Shown: positions 31,376 to 40,243, numbered from the stretch's first letter. The stretch is DNA of 64,000 nt from Sphingomonas zeae (GCF_014197135.1 NZ_JACIFA010000001.1:434001-498000), one strand, 5' to 3'. The notes: generated by a model from the sequence alone, not told the origin. Made by a program: numbers and translations.

Positions 31376-32431
31376 TCACGCTCGATCTTGTTCCGACCTG
31401 CATGACATTGCACCTCGCTCTCTGCCGTCCGTGTCACGACTTGTCGCGCGATCATCGCGCGCGCCGCGGACGAATCTCTTTACAGTCGTGCGCGCCCTCA
31501 GATCGAGTTCAGCAGGCGTCGGAATCCGGCCGATCTGAAGGACAGCTTGCAAATGGACGTCTCCACGGAGCATCGCGAGGAACCGCCGGGCGCCGGCTTC
31601 GCAGTCGACGAGATCAATGTGGCCGTCGCAGACGGCCCTGTCCAAAATCCTGGATACGACAGCGATTGCGCGTTTGGGGCCGTGTTCCGCGTAGACTCGT
31701 GTAGCGGCGGGATAACGCTCCGCCTCAAGGATGGCAGTGTAGCAGACCTCGATAAGCGAGGGAGTCATCATCGCCTCGAGCAGGTTGCGCCCGATGATCG
31801 TCAGAAGCTCCTCTAAAGGAAGCGATAGCTGATCCGCGCTCACGGCGAGCGCGTCGGCGGAATGCTGGCTGATGACTCTCGTGAATTGCTCGACGAGGAG
31901 ATCTTCGACATTCTCGCGACGGGTTGACGTCTCTCTAAGCAGGCGGCGGAAGAGCCCGTGGGGTGTCCAGGTCCAGCTCCGGCGGCCGAGGACGAATGCA
32001 GTGAGAACGGCGCAATTCGACCAGCCGCGGAGTTGGCTGGCGTGTCCGGGCACCGCTTCACGAACCCTGAGAATGTCGCCGGTGCCGCCCCAGCGCAGGA
32101 ACTTGACGGCGTCTGCGGGCGGCAGAATTGTCACCATCATGCGCGTCCACCACGGCTCAACGAGGAGCCAGCTTCCGGTGCTTGTTGGTCGCATTGCATA
32201 GACGTGCTTGTGTTTGCTGAGCACGAAGCGGTGCCACCACTGCGACTGAAGCCCGGGAACGAAGCAGACGATCCAGTCTACGGGCGGAACGGTAACGAGG
32301 GAGCCGTTCTCGTCGATGCTGTTGGCAAGGTCGCGGGGGACGCCTGGTACCGCCTTCTGATGGAGGGTAGGATGGTCCCGGCGCCGAAATCGGGCGGCTC
32401 GTACCTGCGCGGTTTCGTCGCTTGGGATCAC
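31376..32431 (-). CDS. Phage-type Trp-rich domain fused to a TetR C-terminal domain
   Basis: Predicted 351-residue protein. The GTG at 32431 follows GGAGG with 8-base spacing and overlaps the upstream stop (GTGA), so it is translationally coupled. Residues about 50-165 form a Trp-rich domain (FVPGLQSQWWHRF, HVYAMRPTSTGSWLLVEPWW, then SNCAVLTAFVLG and TPHGLFRRLL) that resembles small phage-associated proteins with a conserved Cys followed by TPxxLYRxL. Residues about 180-330 resemble the ligand-binding half of AefR-type TetR proteins (SLIEVCYTAILEAERYPAA, FLAMLRGDVHLQAVL), but no DNA-binding helix-turn-helix is present. It may be a sensor or co-regulator that pairs with the two upstream TetR proteins. 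Function unknown. Confidence 0.7.
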   Translation of the reverse strand: MIPSDETAQVRAARFRRRDHPTLHQKAVPGVPRDLANSIDENGSLVTVPPVDWIVCFVPGLQSQWWHRFVLSKHKHVYAMRPTSTGSWLLVEPWWTRMMVTILPPADAVKFLRWGGTGDILRVREAVPGHASQLRGWSNCAVLTAFVLGRRSWTWTPHGLFRRLLRETSTRRENVEDLLVEQFTRVISQHSADALAVSADQLSLPLEELLTIIGRNLLEAMMTPSLIEVCYTAILEAERYPAATRVYAEHGPKRAIAVVSRILDRAVCDGHIDLVDCEAGARRFLAMLRGDVHLQAVLQIGRIPTPAELDLRARTTVKRFVRGARDDRATSRDTDGRERGAMSCRSEQDRA

Positions 32432-33615
32432 GGCGCCCGCCTCCGCTTGCAGCCGTCTAGAATGAGGTCCACGCTCGCTGCGACCGCTCCGGAACCGTCG
32501 CATGCAGAGGCGGCGGCGGGATTCAGCACAAGCGCCTCATAAAGCGGCTCTCTGAGCATGCCGAGCAATTGCTCGGCGGCCAGACCGGCCTGCGGAACGT
32601 TGAGGACGCCTGCTCTATGCGCCTTGGCGAAGAACTGGCAGAGTTCGAAAGCGACTGAGGACGGACCGGCCTCGTAGACGCGCTTTCTCAGGTCGGGGCT
32701 GTGCGCCCCTTCAGCGACCATCAAGCGCACGAGAGCGATGATGGATGTGGAATATTCTTTCCATGCCAAAATGCCAAAGTTCGTCAGGACACGACGCGCA
32801 AATTCCACGTCGATGATCTGCCCGCAGTTGACGAGAGGATCGGAGAGCAAGGCTGCCTTGCGCTCCGCGATCGTGACGAGGAGATCGTCGATGCTACCGA
32901 AGGCCGAGAGGATTTCCTGCTTGGAATACCCTCCACGTTTGAGGACGGGGTCGATGCCGTTGAGCGTCTCGCTCGAGTCGTCGAGCTTCGCGCTGAGCGT
33001 ATGCAGCATGTCATCCTGCTGTCCGCTTCCGCCTGGGGAGTCCTCGGTCCTTTCGCCGTTCATGCCATGCTCCTTCCGGTATAGAGAGGGGCGCGCCGCC
33101 GACAGTCTTGAGAAGATGCCGTGTCGCCTTGTGGCGCGCGGCGTGACGTGCCGCGCTATCTCGCCGATCTGGGCGGCTTCAAATCCTGCTCGTCTGATCA
33201 GGTCATATTCATCAGCATCATCGGGTGTTCGCAGGTGCCTTAGGACGACGAAGCGACGAAGAGCCTCAAGACGCGGATCCGCCAGACGATTGGCTTGTCG
33301 GGTCCCAAAGAGGATTCGAAGACACCTGCGCAGCCTGGATTCGTCCAATATGCTTGCCAAGTTGTCGGTCAGGGCGAGCTTTAAGACTGTCCATTCGAGT
33401 GATGACAGCTCGCTGGACCTTACAGACGTCTCTTCCCGTTCGACTTCCTCTTCATCGCCTGCTGCGAAACTCTCAGAGGAATTGCGTGCGGCGATCTCAT
33501 TGTCGTTCGCGACCGGACTGCGACACCAAAGGTAGCAACGCCGATGGCGGTCGGAGGCCGAGTCGGATGGAGCACCGACATGATCGCCCGGCGGCTGTTC
33601 CGAGTCCGCAGCCAT
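32428..33615 (-). CDS. TetR-type regulator with long N-terminal extension
   Basis: Predicted 395-residue protein, start at 33615, three bases after the preceding TetR stop. Residues about 65-165 form a helical domain (SLEWTVLKLALTDNLAS ... LADPRLEALRRFVVLRHL) seen in uncharacterised sphingomonad proteins. From about residue 185 it reads as a TetR protein with a degenerate helix-turn-helix (GYSKQEILSAFGSIDDLL) and an AefR-like C-terminal domain (RLMVAEGAHSPDLRKRVYEAG). An internal ATG at 33063 has an excellent AAGGAG site, so a shorter 211-residue TetR-only product may also be made. Middle gene of a three-gene coupled operon. Confidence 0.7.
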   Translation of the reverse strand: MAADSEQPPGDHVGAPSDSASDRHRRCYLWCRSPVANDNEIAARNSSESFAAGDEEEVEREETSVRSSELSSLEWTVLKLALTDNLASILDESRLRRCLRILFGTRQANRLADPRLEALRRFVVLRHLRTPDDADEYDLIRRAGFEAAQIGEIARHVTPRATRRHGIFSRLSAARPSLYRKEHGMNGERTEDSPGGSGQQDDMLHTLSAKLDDSSETLNGIDPVLKRGGYSKQEILSAFGSIDDLLVTIAERKAALLSDPLVNCGQIIDVEFARRVLTNFGILAWKEYSTSIIALVRLMVAEGAHSPDLRKRVYEAGPSSVAFELCQFFAKAHRAGVLNVPQAGLAAEQLLGMLREPLYEALVLNPAAASACDGSGAVAASVDLILDGCKRRRAP

Positions 33616-33618
33616 TGC

Positions 33619-34272
33619 TCACCGTCCTTTGGGCCGGCCGGCGCGATCAATGCCATAGATGCCGTGCAGGAAGATCCCGACGGCGGATGTCACCGCTGCT
33701 TCGGCCTCTGCCGGCGACGGCGGAGGCCGCAGACCGAGCACCACGCGCAGGTGGAGATTGTCACGGAACATGCCGACGAAATGGTCCGCCGCTGCGTGAC
33801 AATCATCGAGATCGATTTCGCCGCGATCCCTTGCCTCTGCCAAGACTTCCGCAAGGCGGTCTGAAGCTCGGCCAGGTCCCTTGTCGAAGAAATCCTTGGC
33901 GAGTTCAGGGAAGCGCAACGCCTCAGGCATGATCGAGCGATAGACCCCGATCAGGCCCGGTGACATGTAGATTTCAAGCAAACGCCGGCCGAATTCGAGC
34001 AGAACCTCGTTCAGGCTGCGGCCCTCGAATCCGCCGACGGACAGCGCAGAAAGCGCGGTGTCGGCGCTTTCAGAAACGAGCGCAGTAAAGAGGCCCTCTT
34101 TGTTCCCGAACTCATTGTAGATGTTGCGCTTTGAGCCCCCGATGCGCTCGATGATCGCGTCGATGCTCGTCGCCGCATAGCCCTGCTCAAAGAAGACCTG
34201 CGCGGCTGCTTCGAGGATGGCGGTTCGCCGGCTATCCTGGGACGGGCGCTTCGCGCGGCTATCGGCAACCAT
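33619..34272 (-). CDS. TetR-family repressor next to the efflux operon
   Basis: Predicted 217-residue regulator (start MVADSRAKRPSQ at 34272; ATG at 34278 also possible). The DNA-binding domain shows ILEAAAQVFFEQGYAATSI and GGSKRNIYNEFGNKEGLF; the C-terminal domain is AefR-like (EALRFPELAKDFFDKGP). It is divergent from an EmrAB/TolC-type operon across a spacer with three GGTAA/TTACC inverted repeats, the classical layout of a local efflux repressor. It heads the operon with the two unusual TetR-like genes downstream. Confidence 0.9.
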   Translation of the reverse strand: MVADSRAKRPSQDSRRTAILEAAAQVFFEQGYAATSIDAIIERIGGSKRNIYNEFGNKEGLFTALVSESADTALSALSVGGFEGRSLNEVLLEFGRRLLEIYMSPGLIGVYRSIMPEALRFPELAKDFFDKGPGRASDRLAEVLAEARDRGEIDLDDCHAAADHFVGMFRDNLHLRVVLGLRPPPSPAEAEAAVTSAVGIFLHGIYGIDRAGRPKGR

Positions 34273-34297
34273 TGGCAACTCCGTTCGCTTTTCCCTC

Positions 34298-34351
34298 TTG
34301 ACTGGTAATGTACGTTACCTTACCAGTCAAGCCGGTAACGAGCATTACCGG
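34298..34351. promoter_or_regulatory. Operator cluster of GGTAA-N6-TTACC repeats
   Basis: TTGACTGGTAA (34298-34308) is inverted as TTACCAGTCAA (34320-34330); inside is GGTAA-N6-TTACC (34304-34319), and a second CCGGTAA-N6-TTACCGG follows at 34332-34351. Two matching sites in tandem sit exactly between the TetR start at 34272 and the efflux lipoprotein start at 34361, so one repressor could close both promoters. Confidence 0.75.
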
Positions 34352-34360
34352 CGGTGGACG

Positions 34361-35782
34361 ATGCGGCGAATAGCGATTCTTGTGCTTGTGGGTGGGTTAG
34401 GCGGATGCGCGACTGTCCCGGACTTGGGACCTCGGCCTGATCCAGCCCAGCCCGGCGCCTTTGCAGCGACGCGCTCACTTGCCGGTACGTCCCAGGCCTG
34501 GCCCCAGGACGATTGGTGGCGGACGTTTGGAGACACGCAGCTTGATACACTGGTGGGGGAGGCCTTGCAGGGTTCACCCACAGTCGCGCAAGCAGCCGCA
34601 CGCATCCGGATAGCTGTTTCTCAAGCAGATCTTGCGCGAGCCGCGCTCTTGCCAAGCGTCGGCGCCACCGCGACCGCGCGCGACTCTCGTCTCACGCAAA
34701 GTATCGGACTCCCTACTGATGGCGATTGGCACTGGCTGCTAGCGGGCCTGGTGAACATGAGTTGGGAGCTTGATCTTTGGGGAAAGAACAGTTCGGCATT
34801 ACGCGCAGCCGTGTCGGCGAGAACGGCGGCCGAGGCGGATGAGGCGGCGGCGCGATTGGCCCTAGCTTCAGCGGTGTCCACGGCTTACGTTGACTTTGCT
34901 CAACTGCTGGTCCGTCGCGACGTCGCCGCAGATGCGGTCCGAATACGTCGTGAGACACGGGACTTAGTCGTGCGGCGGTTCGATGCTGGTCTCGAGCCGC
35001 GCACATCTGTGGAGCAGGCCGAAGGCGGTGTCGATGCTGCTGAAGCTCAGCTCGCGGCGATCAACGAGGCGATCGGACTCGGCCGAAACGCCCTTGCGGC
35101 CTTGGTTGGCGCAGGACCGGATCGCGGACTGGCGATTGAGCCGCCGTCGCTGACGACGCGGCGTCCCGACGCTCTACCCGCGAACATTCCTATCGAACTT
35201 GTCGGCCGGAATCCCGAGGTCGTATCTGCAAGGTGGCGTGTTGAGGCTGCGGCTGAGCGAATCGGTGTAGCACGCGCGGGTTTCTATCCGAACGTCAACA
35301 TCAGCGGCTTGATAGGCCTTGCGTCGTTCGGACTCGACAATTTGTTCAGGTCCGAATCGGTGATCGGTTCGGTCGGGCCGGCGATCAGCCTGCCTATCTT
35401 TGACGGTGGCCGGTTGAGCGCACGATATCGCGGCGCTCGCGGTGAGTACGATACTGCCGTCGCCACCTATAACGAGACGCTTCTTCAAGCCTTGCATCAT
35501 GCGGCTGACGCCGCGACGTCCCTGCGCGCGCTGCGCGAACGAGTGGATCGGACCAACGCCTCCGTCGCGCGTCAGGAGGCGGCGTATCGCCTCGCGAAAA
35601 TGCGCTACGAGGGCGGGCTGTCCGACTACCAGAGAGTGCTCATCAGCGAGGACGCTCTTCTGAGTGCTCGTGAGCAAGCGGCCGCCCTGCGTCTACGGGG
35701 CTTCATCCTCGACATTGCCTTGGCGAAAGCCCTGGGCGGCGGCTTCAGAGCGGCTGTTCCAGCCCGTGACACCAATTCATGA
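34361..35782 (+). CDS. Outer-membrane efflux lipoprotein (NodT/OprM type)
   Basis: Predicted 473-residue TolC-family channel with a lipoprotein signal (MRRIAILVLVGGLGGC, lipobox LGGC). Two OEP repeats are visible (GDTQLDTLVGEALQGSPTVAQAAARI and AERIGVARAGFYPNVNISG), with the GLASFG and SLPIFDGGRL segments typical of the NodT subfamily. It forms the outer-membrane exit duct of the tripartite pump encoded with the next two genes. Start at the ATG at 34361 just after the operator cluster. Confidence 0.9.
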   Translation: MRRIAILVLVGGLGGCATVPDLGPRPDPAQPGAFAATRSLAGTSQAWPQDDWWRTFGDTQLDTLVGEALQGSPTVAQAAARIRIAVSQADLARAALLPSVGATATARDSRLTQSIGLPTDGDWHWLLAGLVNMSWELDLWGKNSSALRAAVSARTAAEADEAAARLALASAVSTAYVDFAQLLVRRDVAADAVRIRRETRDLVVRRFDAGLEPRTSVEQAEGGVDAAEAQLAAINEAIGLGRNALAALVGAGPDRGLAIEPPSLTTRRPDALPANIPIELVGRNPEVVSARWRVEAAAERIGVARAGFYPNVNISGLIGLASFGLDNLFRSESVIGSVGPAISLPIFDGGRLSARYRGARGEYDTAVATYNETLLQALHHAADAATSLRALRERVDRTNASVARQEAAYRLAKMRYEGGLSDYQRVLISEDALLSAREQAAALRLRGFILDIALAKALGGGFRAAVPARDTNS

Positions 35783-35795
35783 CTGGGAAAAGCCG

Positions 35796-36947
35796 ATGAC
35801 GGACGTCACCCTCGATCAAGATCACAATACTCCCGAAAACCCCCCATCGCCCAAGAGCCAGAAGCGAAAGCGGCTTTTCCTCTTTTTCGGAGGGGGCCTC
35901 GTTCTTATCGCCCTATCTTGGTGGATCTGGGCGACCTTCATCGCGGGTGACACCGAGTCGACGGAGAACGCCTACACGAATGTCGAGGTGGCGCAGGTCA
36001 CGCCTCTCGTCGGCGGCCCGGTCAAGCGGGTGCTGGTCGTCAACACGCAAGCTGTTCGCGCTGGCGACGTCTTGGCTGAACTGGATGATACGGATTTGCG
36101 CCTTGCCGTCGCACAAGCTGAGGCAGCCTTAGGGCGGGCGCGTCGGCAGGTCCGGCAGGTCCAGGAGACCGACGCCAATCTGGCTGGGCAGGTAGCCGTG
36201 CGAGCTGCCGACGAAGCGACTGCACGCGCCGATTTGGTTCGCGCACAGGCCGATCTCGACAAGGCCCAGCTTGACGAACGCCGGCGGCGCCGGCTCGCGG
36301 GCCCTGGCGCGATTTCGCAGCAGGAATTGAGCGATGCACAGACTGCGGTCCGGGTCGCGCAGGCGGCCGTGGAGCAAGCAAGGGCGCGCATTGCAGCCGC
36401 GGAAGCGGCCCGGAATGCGGCCTCTGGCGCTCGTCGCGCCAATCAGGTCCTATTTGAGGACACGACCGTCGAGACAAATCCGGAGGTCCTTGCGGCTACG
36501 GCGCGGCTTGACCAGGCGCGTGTCGACCTCTCGCGAGCGGTGATCCGGGCGCCCGTCGATGGGGTAGTGGATCAGCGCCATGTCGCGGTCGGGCAACGCG
36601 TCCAGCCGGGCGTGCCGATCATGGTCGTTGTTCCCGTGCAGAACATGTACGTGGATGCCAACTTTAAGGAGGGGCAACTCAGTCAGGTTCGACCGGGACT
36701 CCCCGTGACGCTGACGTCGGACCTCTACGGCTCGGATGTTGTGTATCACGGTCGCGTGGAAGGGTTCGCGGGTGGCTCGGGGTCGGCTTTCGCGGCGATC
36801 CCGGCACAGAATGCGACCGGCAACTGGATCAAGGTTGTACAGCGGCTCCCCGTCCGCATTCGGCTCGACCCGAGAGAGTTGCAGGAACACCCGCTGCGCG
36901 TGGGGCTCTCCATGCACGCGACGATCGACTTGTCGGGGGCGCATTGA
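35796..36947 (+). CDS. EmrA/HlyD-type periplasmic adaptor
   Basis: Predicted 383-residue membrane fusion protein. A single N-terminal membrane helix (about 28-46) is followed by the biotinyl-lipoyl half (NAYTNVEVAQVTPLVGGPVKRV), a long alpha-helical hairpin (about 95-210), the second lipoyl half (VIRAPVDGVVDQRHVAVGQRVQPG) and a beta-barrel ending. It bridges the inner-membrane MFS pump and the outer-membrane channel. Start at 35796, thirteen bases after the preceding stop. Confidence 0.9.
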   Translation: MTDVTLDQDHNTPENPPSPKSQKRKRLFLFFGGGLVLIALSWWIWATFIAGDTESTENAYTNVEVAQVTPLVGGPVKRVLVVNTQAVRAGDVLAELDDTDLRLAVAQAEAALGRARRQVRQVQETDANLAGQVAVRAADEATARADLVRAQADLDKAQLDERRRRRLAGPGAISQQELSDAQTAVRVAQAAVEQARARIAAAEAARNAASGARRANQVLFEDTTVETNPEVLAATARLDQARVDLSRAVIRAPVDGVVDQRHVAVGQRVQPGVPIMVVVPVQNMYVDANFKEGQLSQVRPGLPVTLTSDLYGSDVVYHGRVEGFAGGSGSAFAAIPAQNATGNWIKVVQRLPVRIRLDPRELQEHPLRVGLSMHATIDLSGAH

Positions 36948-36948
36948 G

Positions 36949-38484
36949 ATGTCCGCGAAGGGTGGAGAGCACGAAGGGAGCGGTTATCCGCCGTTGACGG
37001 GCGCAAAGCTCGTCATGGCGGCGGCCGCTTTGTCCTTCGGCAACTTCATGGTCGTGCTCGACACGACGATCGCCAATGTCGCGATGCCGACGATTTCGGG
37101 CGACCTGGGCGTTTCGACGACCGAAGGGACGTGGATCATTACGGCCTATGCGGTCGCCGAGGCCATCACGGTTCCGCTCACGGGCTGGCTCTCGCGCAGG
37201 TTCGGAGAAGTGCGGCTGTTCACGGCCTGCGTCGTAGCCTTCGTGATCTGCTCGATCCTGTGCGGGCTGTCGGGTTCGCTGGGCTTCCTCGTGCTGTTCC
37301 GCATCCTCCAGGGCTTCGCGGGCGGTCCGATTATCCCGCTTTCCTCCACGCTACTGATTTCTATATTTCCCAAGGACAAGGCCAACATAGCTTTGGCGAT
37401 CTGGGGCATGACGACGGTGGTTGCGCCCATCTTCGGCCCGATCCTCGGCGGCTATATCTCCGACAATTATCATTGGGGTTGGATCTTTTATATCAACATC
37501 TTCTTCGGGATCGCTGTCGGCAGTGTTGCCTGGTGGCTCATGCACAATCGGGAGACGGCCATCACGCGCAGCCGGATTGACATTGTCGGCCTTCTCCTCC
37601 TCGTCGTATTCGTCAGCGCCTTCCAGACAATGATCGACAAGGGGCGCGAACTGGACTGGTTCTCGTCTTCGTTCATCGTCTGGATGGCGATCGTTGCTGG
37701 CATCGCGCTCGGCGCGCTGATCCTGTGGGAGCTGACCGACGATGACCCGGTGATCGATCTATCGGTTTTCCGAAACCGCACCTGGCTCGTTTCGACCCTT
37801 TCGCTGGGACTAATGTTCGGGCTGTTCTTCGGAAATATCGTGCTGACCCCACTTTGGCTCCAACAGATGATGGGCTACACCGCGACATGGGCGGGCTTTG
37901 CCACCGCTCCGATGGGAATTCTGGCCGTTTTGACCGCGCCTATTGTCGGTCGGTTGATGTCGAAGATCGACCCGCGCCTGATCGTCACCTACGGCATGGT
38001 GGTTCTGGCCATCTCCTTCTTCATGCGCGCTCATCTGAACGCGCAGGCCGATTTCATGTCGGTCGCAATTCCCATGTTCGTGCTCGGCGCCGGCGTCCCG
38101 GCTTGCCTTGTCACGCTCACGTCGCTTGGGGTGTCGGAACTTCCACCCGAAAAGATTGCGAACGGATCTGGGTTGCAGAACTTCATTCGCATCATGGCGA
38201 TGGCCGTCGGCGCGTCGTTGACCTCGACTTATTGGGAGAATGCGACGAAAGGAAACCGCGCCGAGCTGGTTGCGATCATCGACCCCTCGACGGCTCCCGC
38301 GGCTCTGCCTGGGTTGCAGTCCGGTTCAGGGCTCGCCGCCTTCTCGAGAATGGTCGATATGCAGGCTGTGATGCTCGCCACCAACGACTTCTATGCGATG
38401 GCGACGATCCTGATCCTGGTCTTCGCTGCCGTGGTCTGGCTCGCGAAGCGGCCCAAAGGACCGCTGAAGCAGGTGAGCCACTGA
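36949..38484 (+). CDS. EmrB/DHA2-family multidrug efflux transporter
   Basis: Predicted 511-residue proton-coupled major facilitator with 14 membrane segments. The DHA2 motif VVLDTTIANVAMPTISGDLG, motif A GWLSRRFGEVRLF and motif C-like GPILGGYISDNYHWGW are present. It starts one base after the adaptor gene stop, so the three pump genes form one operon under the GGTAA operators. Likely substrates are hydrophobic drugs or solvents, inferred from family. Confidence 0.92.
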   Translation: MSAKGGEHEGSGYPPLTGAKLVMAAAALSFGNFMVVLDTTIANVAMPTISGDLGVSTTEGTWIITAYAVAEAITVPLTGWLSRRFGEVRLFTACVVAFVICSILCGLSGSLGFLVLFRILQGFAGGPIIPLSSTLLISIFPKDKANIALAIWGMTTVVAPIFGPILGGYISDNYHWGWIFYINIFFGIAVGSVAWWLMHNRETAITRSRIDIVGLLLLVVFVSAFQTMIDKGRELDWFSSSFIVWMAIVAGIALGALILWELTDDDPVIDLSVFRNRTWLVSTLSLGLMFGLFFGNIVLTPLWLQQMMGYTATWAGFATAPMGILAVLTAPIVGRLMSKIDPRLIVTYGMVVLAISFFMRAHLNAQADFMSVAIPMFVLGAGVPACLVTLTSLGVSELPPEKIANGSGLQNFIRIMAMAVGASLTSTYWENATKGNRAELVAIIDPSTAPAALPGLQSGSGLAAFSRMVDMQAVMLATNDFYAMATILILVFAAVVWLAKRPKGPLKQVSH

Positions 38485-38573
38485 GGCGGTCTCGTGTCGC
38501 GCATCATCGCTGGAGACAGACGGGCCGGCTCGGACCGGCCTGCGGATCGGGCAAGTGCCATCGGACGAGTGTA

Positions 38574-39248
38574 ATGGTGCGCCAAGGAAGTTCGCCGAGG
38601 TCTGGAAGGGTCAATCGGCGTCACGACAAGCGCGGAGAGCGCCGCTCGGCGATTGTGGCGATCGCACAGCAGGCGTTCAGCGAGCAGGGATTTGGCGGCA
38701 CGTCAATGTCGGCCATCGCCGCGCGGATGGGTGGGTCTAAGGCTACGCTCTGGGCCTATTTCCCCTCGAAGAAGGACTTGTTCGCGGCAGCGCTCACCGC
38801 TTGGATCGAAGAGAGCACGCCGGTTCGCAGGCCAGACTGGTCGGGTGATCCGAGAAGCGTACTAATCTGCTATTGCGCCGAGTTCATGCGGGCGATGCTT
38901 TCGCCAACGGCGGCTACGCTGTTTCGTCTCATGGCGGCCGAAGGTCGGCGCTTTCCGGAGCTTGGCCGCGAGTTCTACAAGTGCGTCCCGCGCCGCCAGC
39001 ACAGCGTGCTGGCCGGTCTCCTTGAGGACGAAATCCGCGCAGGCCGGCTTCGCGCGTCGGATAGCCTGCGAGCGGCGGAGCAGCTTCACAGCTTATGTAT
39101 ATGCGGCTTGGTCATGCGGCACATGTGTAGCTGGCAGCCAGGCGCCTCTGAAGTTGAGATTGAGAGAGAAGTGGTCGATGCAGTCGACCTGTTCCTCAAC
39201 GGCTATGGCGTTCGGCCGAAACGAGGCGATCCGCAGAAAGACCATTGA
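38574..39248 (+). CDS. TetR-family regulator downstream of the efflux operon
   Basis: Predicted 224-residue regulator starting MVRQGSSPRSGR at 38574. The DNA-binding domain has VAIAQQAFSEQGFGGTSMSA and GGSKATLWAYFPSKKDLF; the C-terminal domain is of the AefR-like type shared by the other regulators here (LFRLMAAEGRRFPELGREF). It lies 90 bases after the MFS gene on the same strand, so it may be co-transcribed with the pump. Confidence 0.85.
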   Translation: MVRQGSSPRSGRVNRRHDKRGERRSAIVAIAQQAFSEQGFGGTSMSAIAARMGGSKATLWAYFPSKKDLFAAALTAWIEESTPVRRPDWSGDPRSVLICYCAEFMRAMLSPTAATLFRLMAAEGRRFPELGREFYKCVPRRQHSVLAGLLEDEIRAGRLRASDSLRAAEQLHSLCICGLVMRHMCSWQPGASEVEIEREVVDAVDLFLNGYGVRPKRGDPQKDH

Positions 39249-39313
39249 AAGGAGAAGGCCGCGACTGATGTCCTCTCCGGCGTCCGGCCGATAAACAAAC
39301 TTAAGGAGGGGAA

Positions 39314-40243
39314 ATGCCGGACCTGTCGCTCGACCTTCGGAATCTGCGATATGCGATCGCAGCCGCGCAGCACCGAAGCTTCAGGCGTGCCGCAGCCGCT
39401 CTGAATATCTCGCAATCAACGCTGACGCGGCGGGTTCAGCTCTTGGAGCATCGCATCGGCTTTCGCATTTTCGATCGAAGTCCGAGCGGGGTTCAGCTCA
39501 CCAATGCTGGACAGCTCTTCCTTGAAGAGGCGTCCACGGGCATGCATCAACTCGGTCAAGCCATCCTGCTCGCTGCTTCCGTTCACAAAGGGGAACGGGG
39601 CGAGTTGCAGGTGGGAGTGGTCGTCCCTTTGGCGGCAGGCCGCCTTCACCTCGCGCTCAAGGAATTTCACCGGCGTTACCCGCGTATCCGTGTCTGCCTC
39701 CACGAAGGATCTTCGGAGCAGGATCTCGCCCGCGTGATGACCGGCGAGCTCGACATCTCATTCCTAGCCGGAACGCCGAAAACGAGTGGGCAAGATGTGC
39801 AGTTGCTCTGGACAGAGAGCATCTATGTCGCACTGCCCTCGAGCCATAGGTTGGCGAAGCGCGAGGAGCTGCACTGGCGGGATATTCGCGACGAAGTTTT
39901 TGTCGTCACTCAACGTGGCGCCGGCCCGGAGATCCGCAACTATCTGGTCCGGAAGCTTTCAATGCCTGGCTTCAGCCCAAAGATCGATGTTCACGATGTG
40001 AGCAGGCAAAGCCTCCTTAGCGTCGTCGCAATGGGATACGGGATCACGCTCACGAGCGGTTCCATCGTGGACGGCATGGCGGAGGGTGTCGCGTTCCGCC
40101 CTATCGGCGGCGATCCCGAGCAGCTTCGATATTCCGCAGTCTGGTCGCCGTCCAACTCCAATCCCGCTCTGGGTTGCATGCTGCGGCTCATCAGGGATGT
40201 GGCGGCCGGGCGGCGCGGCTTGAATGGCGCCGTGAGGGCCTAG
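39314..40243 (+). CDS. LysR-family transcriptional regulator beside the trb cluster
   Basis: Predicted 309-residue LysR regulator: winged helix RNLRYAIAAAQHRSFRRAAAAL..., then the effector-binding domain (GELQVGVVVPLAAGRLHLAL). Excellent ribosome binding site AAGGAGGGG. Its stop overlaps the convergent DUF2274 gene by four bases. In Tn4371-like elements a LysR gene commonly abuts the trb operon and is thought to control transfer; direct evidence is lacking here. Confidence 0.88.
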   Translation: MPDLSLDLRNLRYAIAAAQHRSFRRAAAALNISQSTLTRRVQLLEHRIGFRIFDRSPSGVQLTNAGQLFLEEASTGMHQLGQAILLAASVHKGERGELQVGVVVPLAAGRLHLALKEFHRRYPRIRVCLHEGSSEQDLARVMTGELDISFLAGTPKTSGQDVQLLWTESIYVALPSSHRLAKREELHWRDIRDEVFVVTQRGAGPEIRNYLVRKLSMPGFSPKIDVHDVSRQSLLSVVAMGYGITLTSGSIVDGMAEGVAFRPIGGDPEQLRYSAVWSPSNSNPALGCMLRLIRDVAAGRRGLNGAVRA

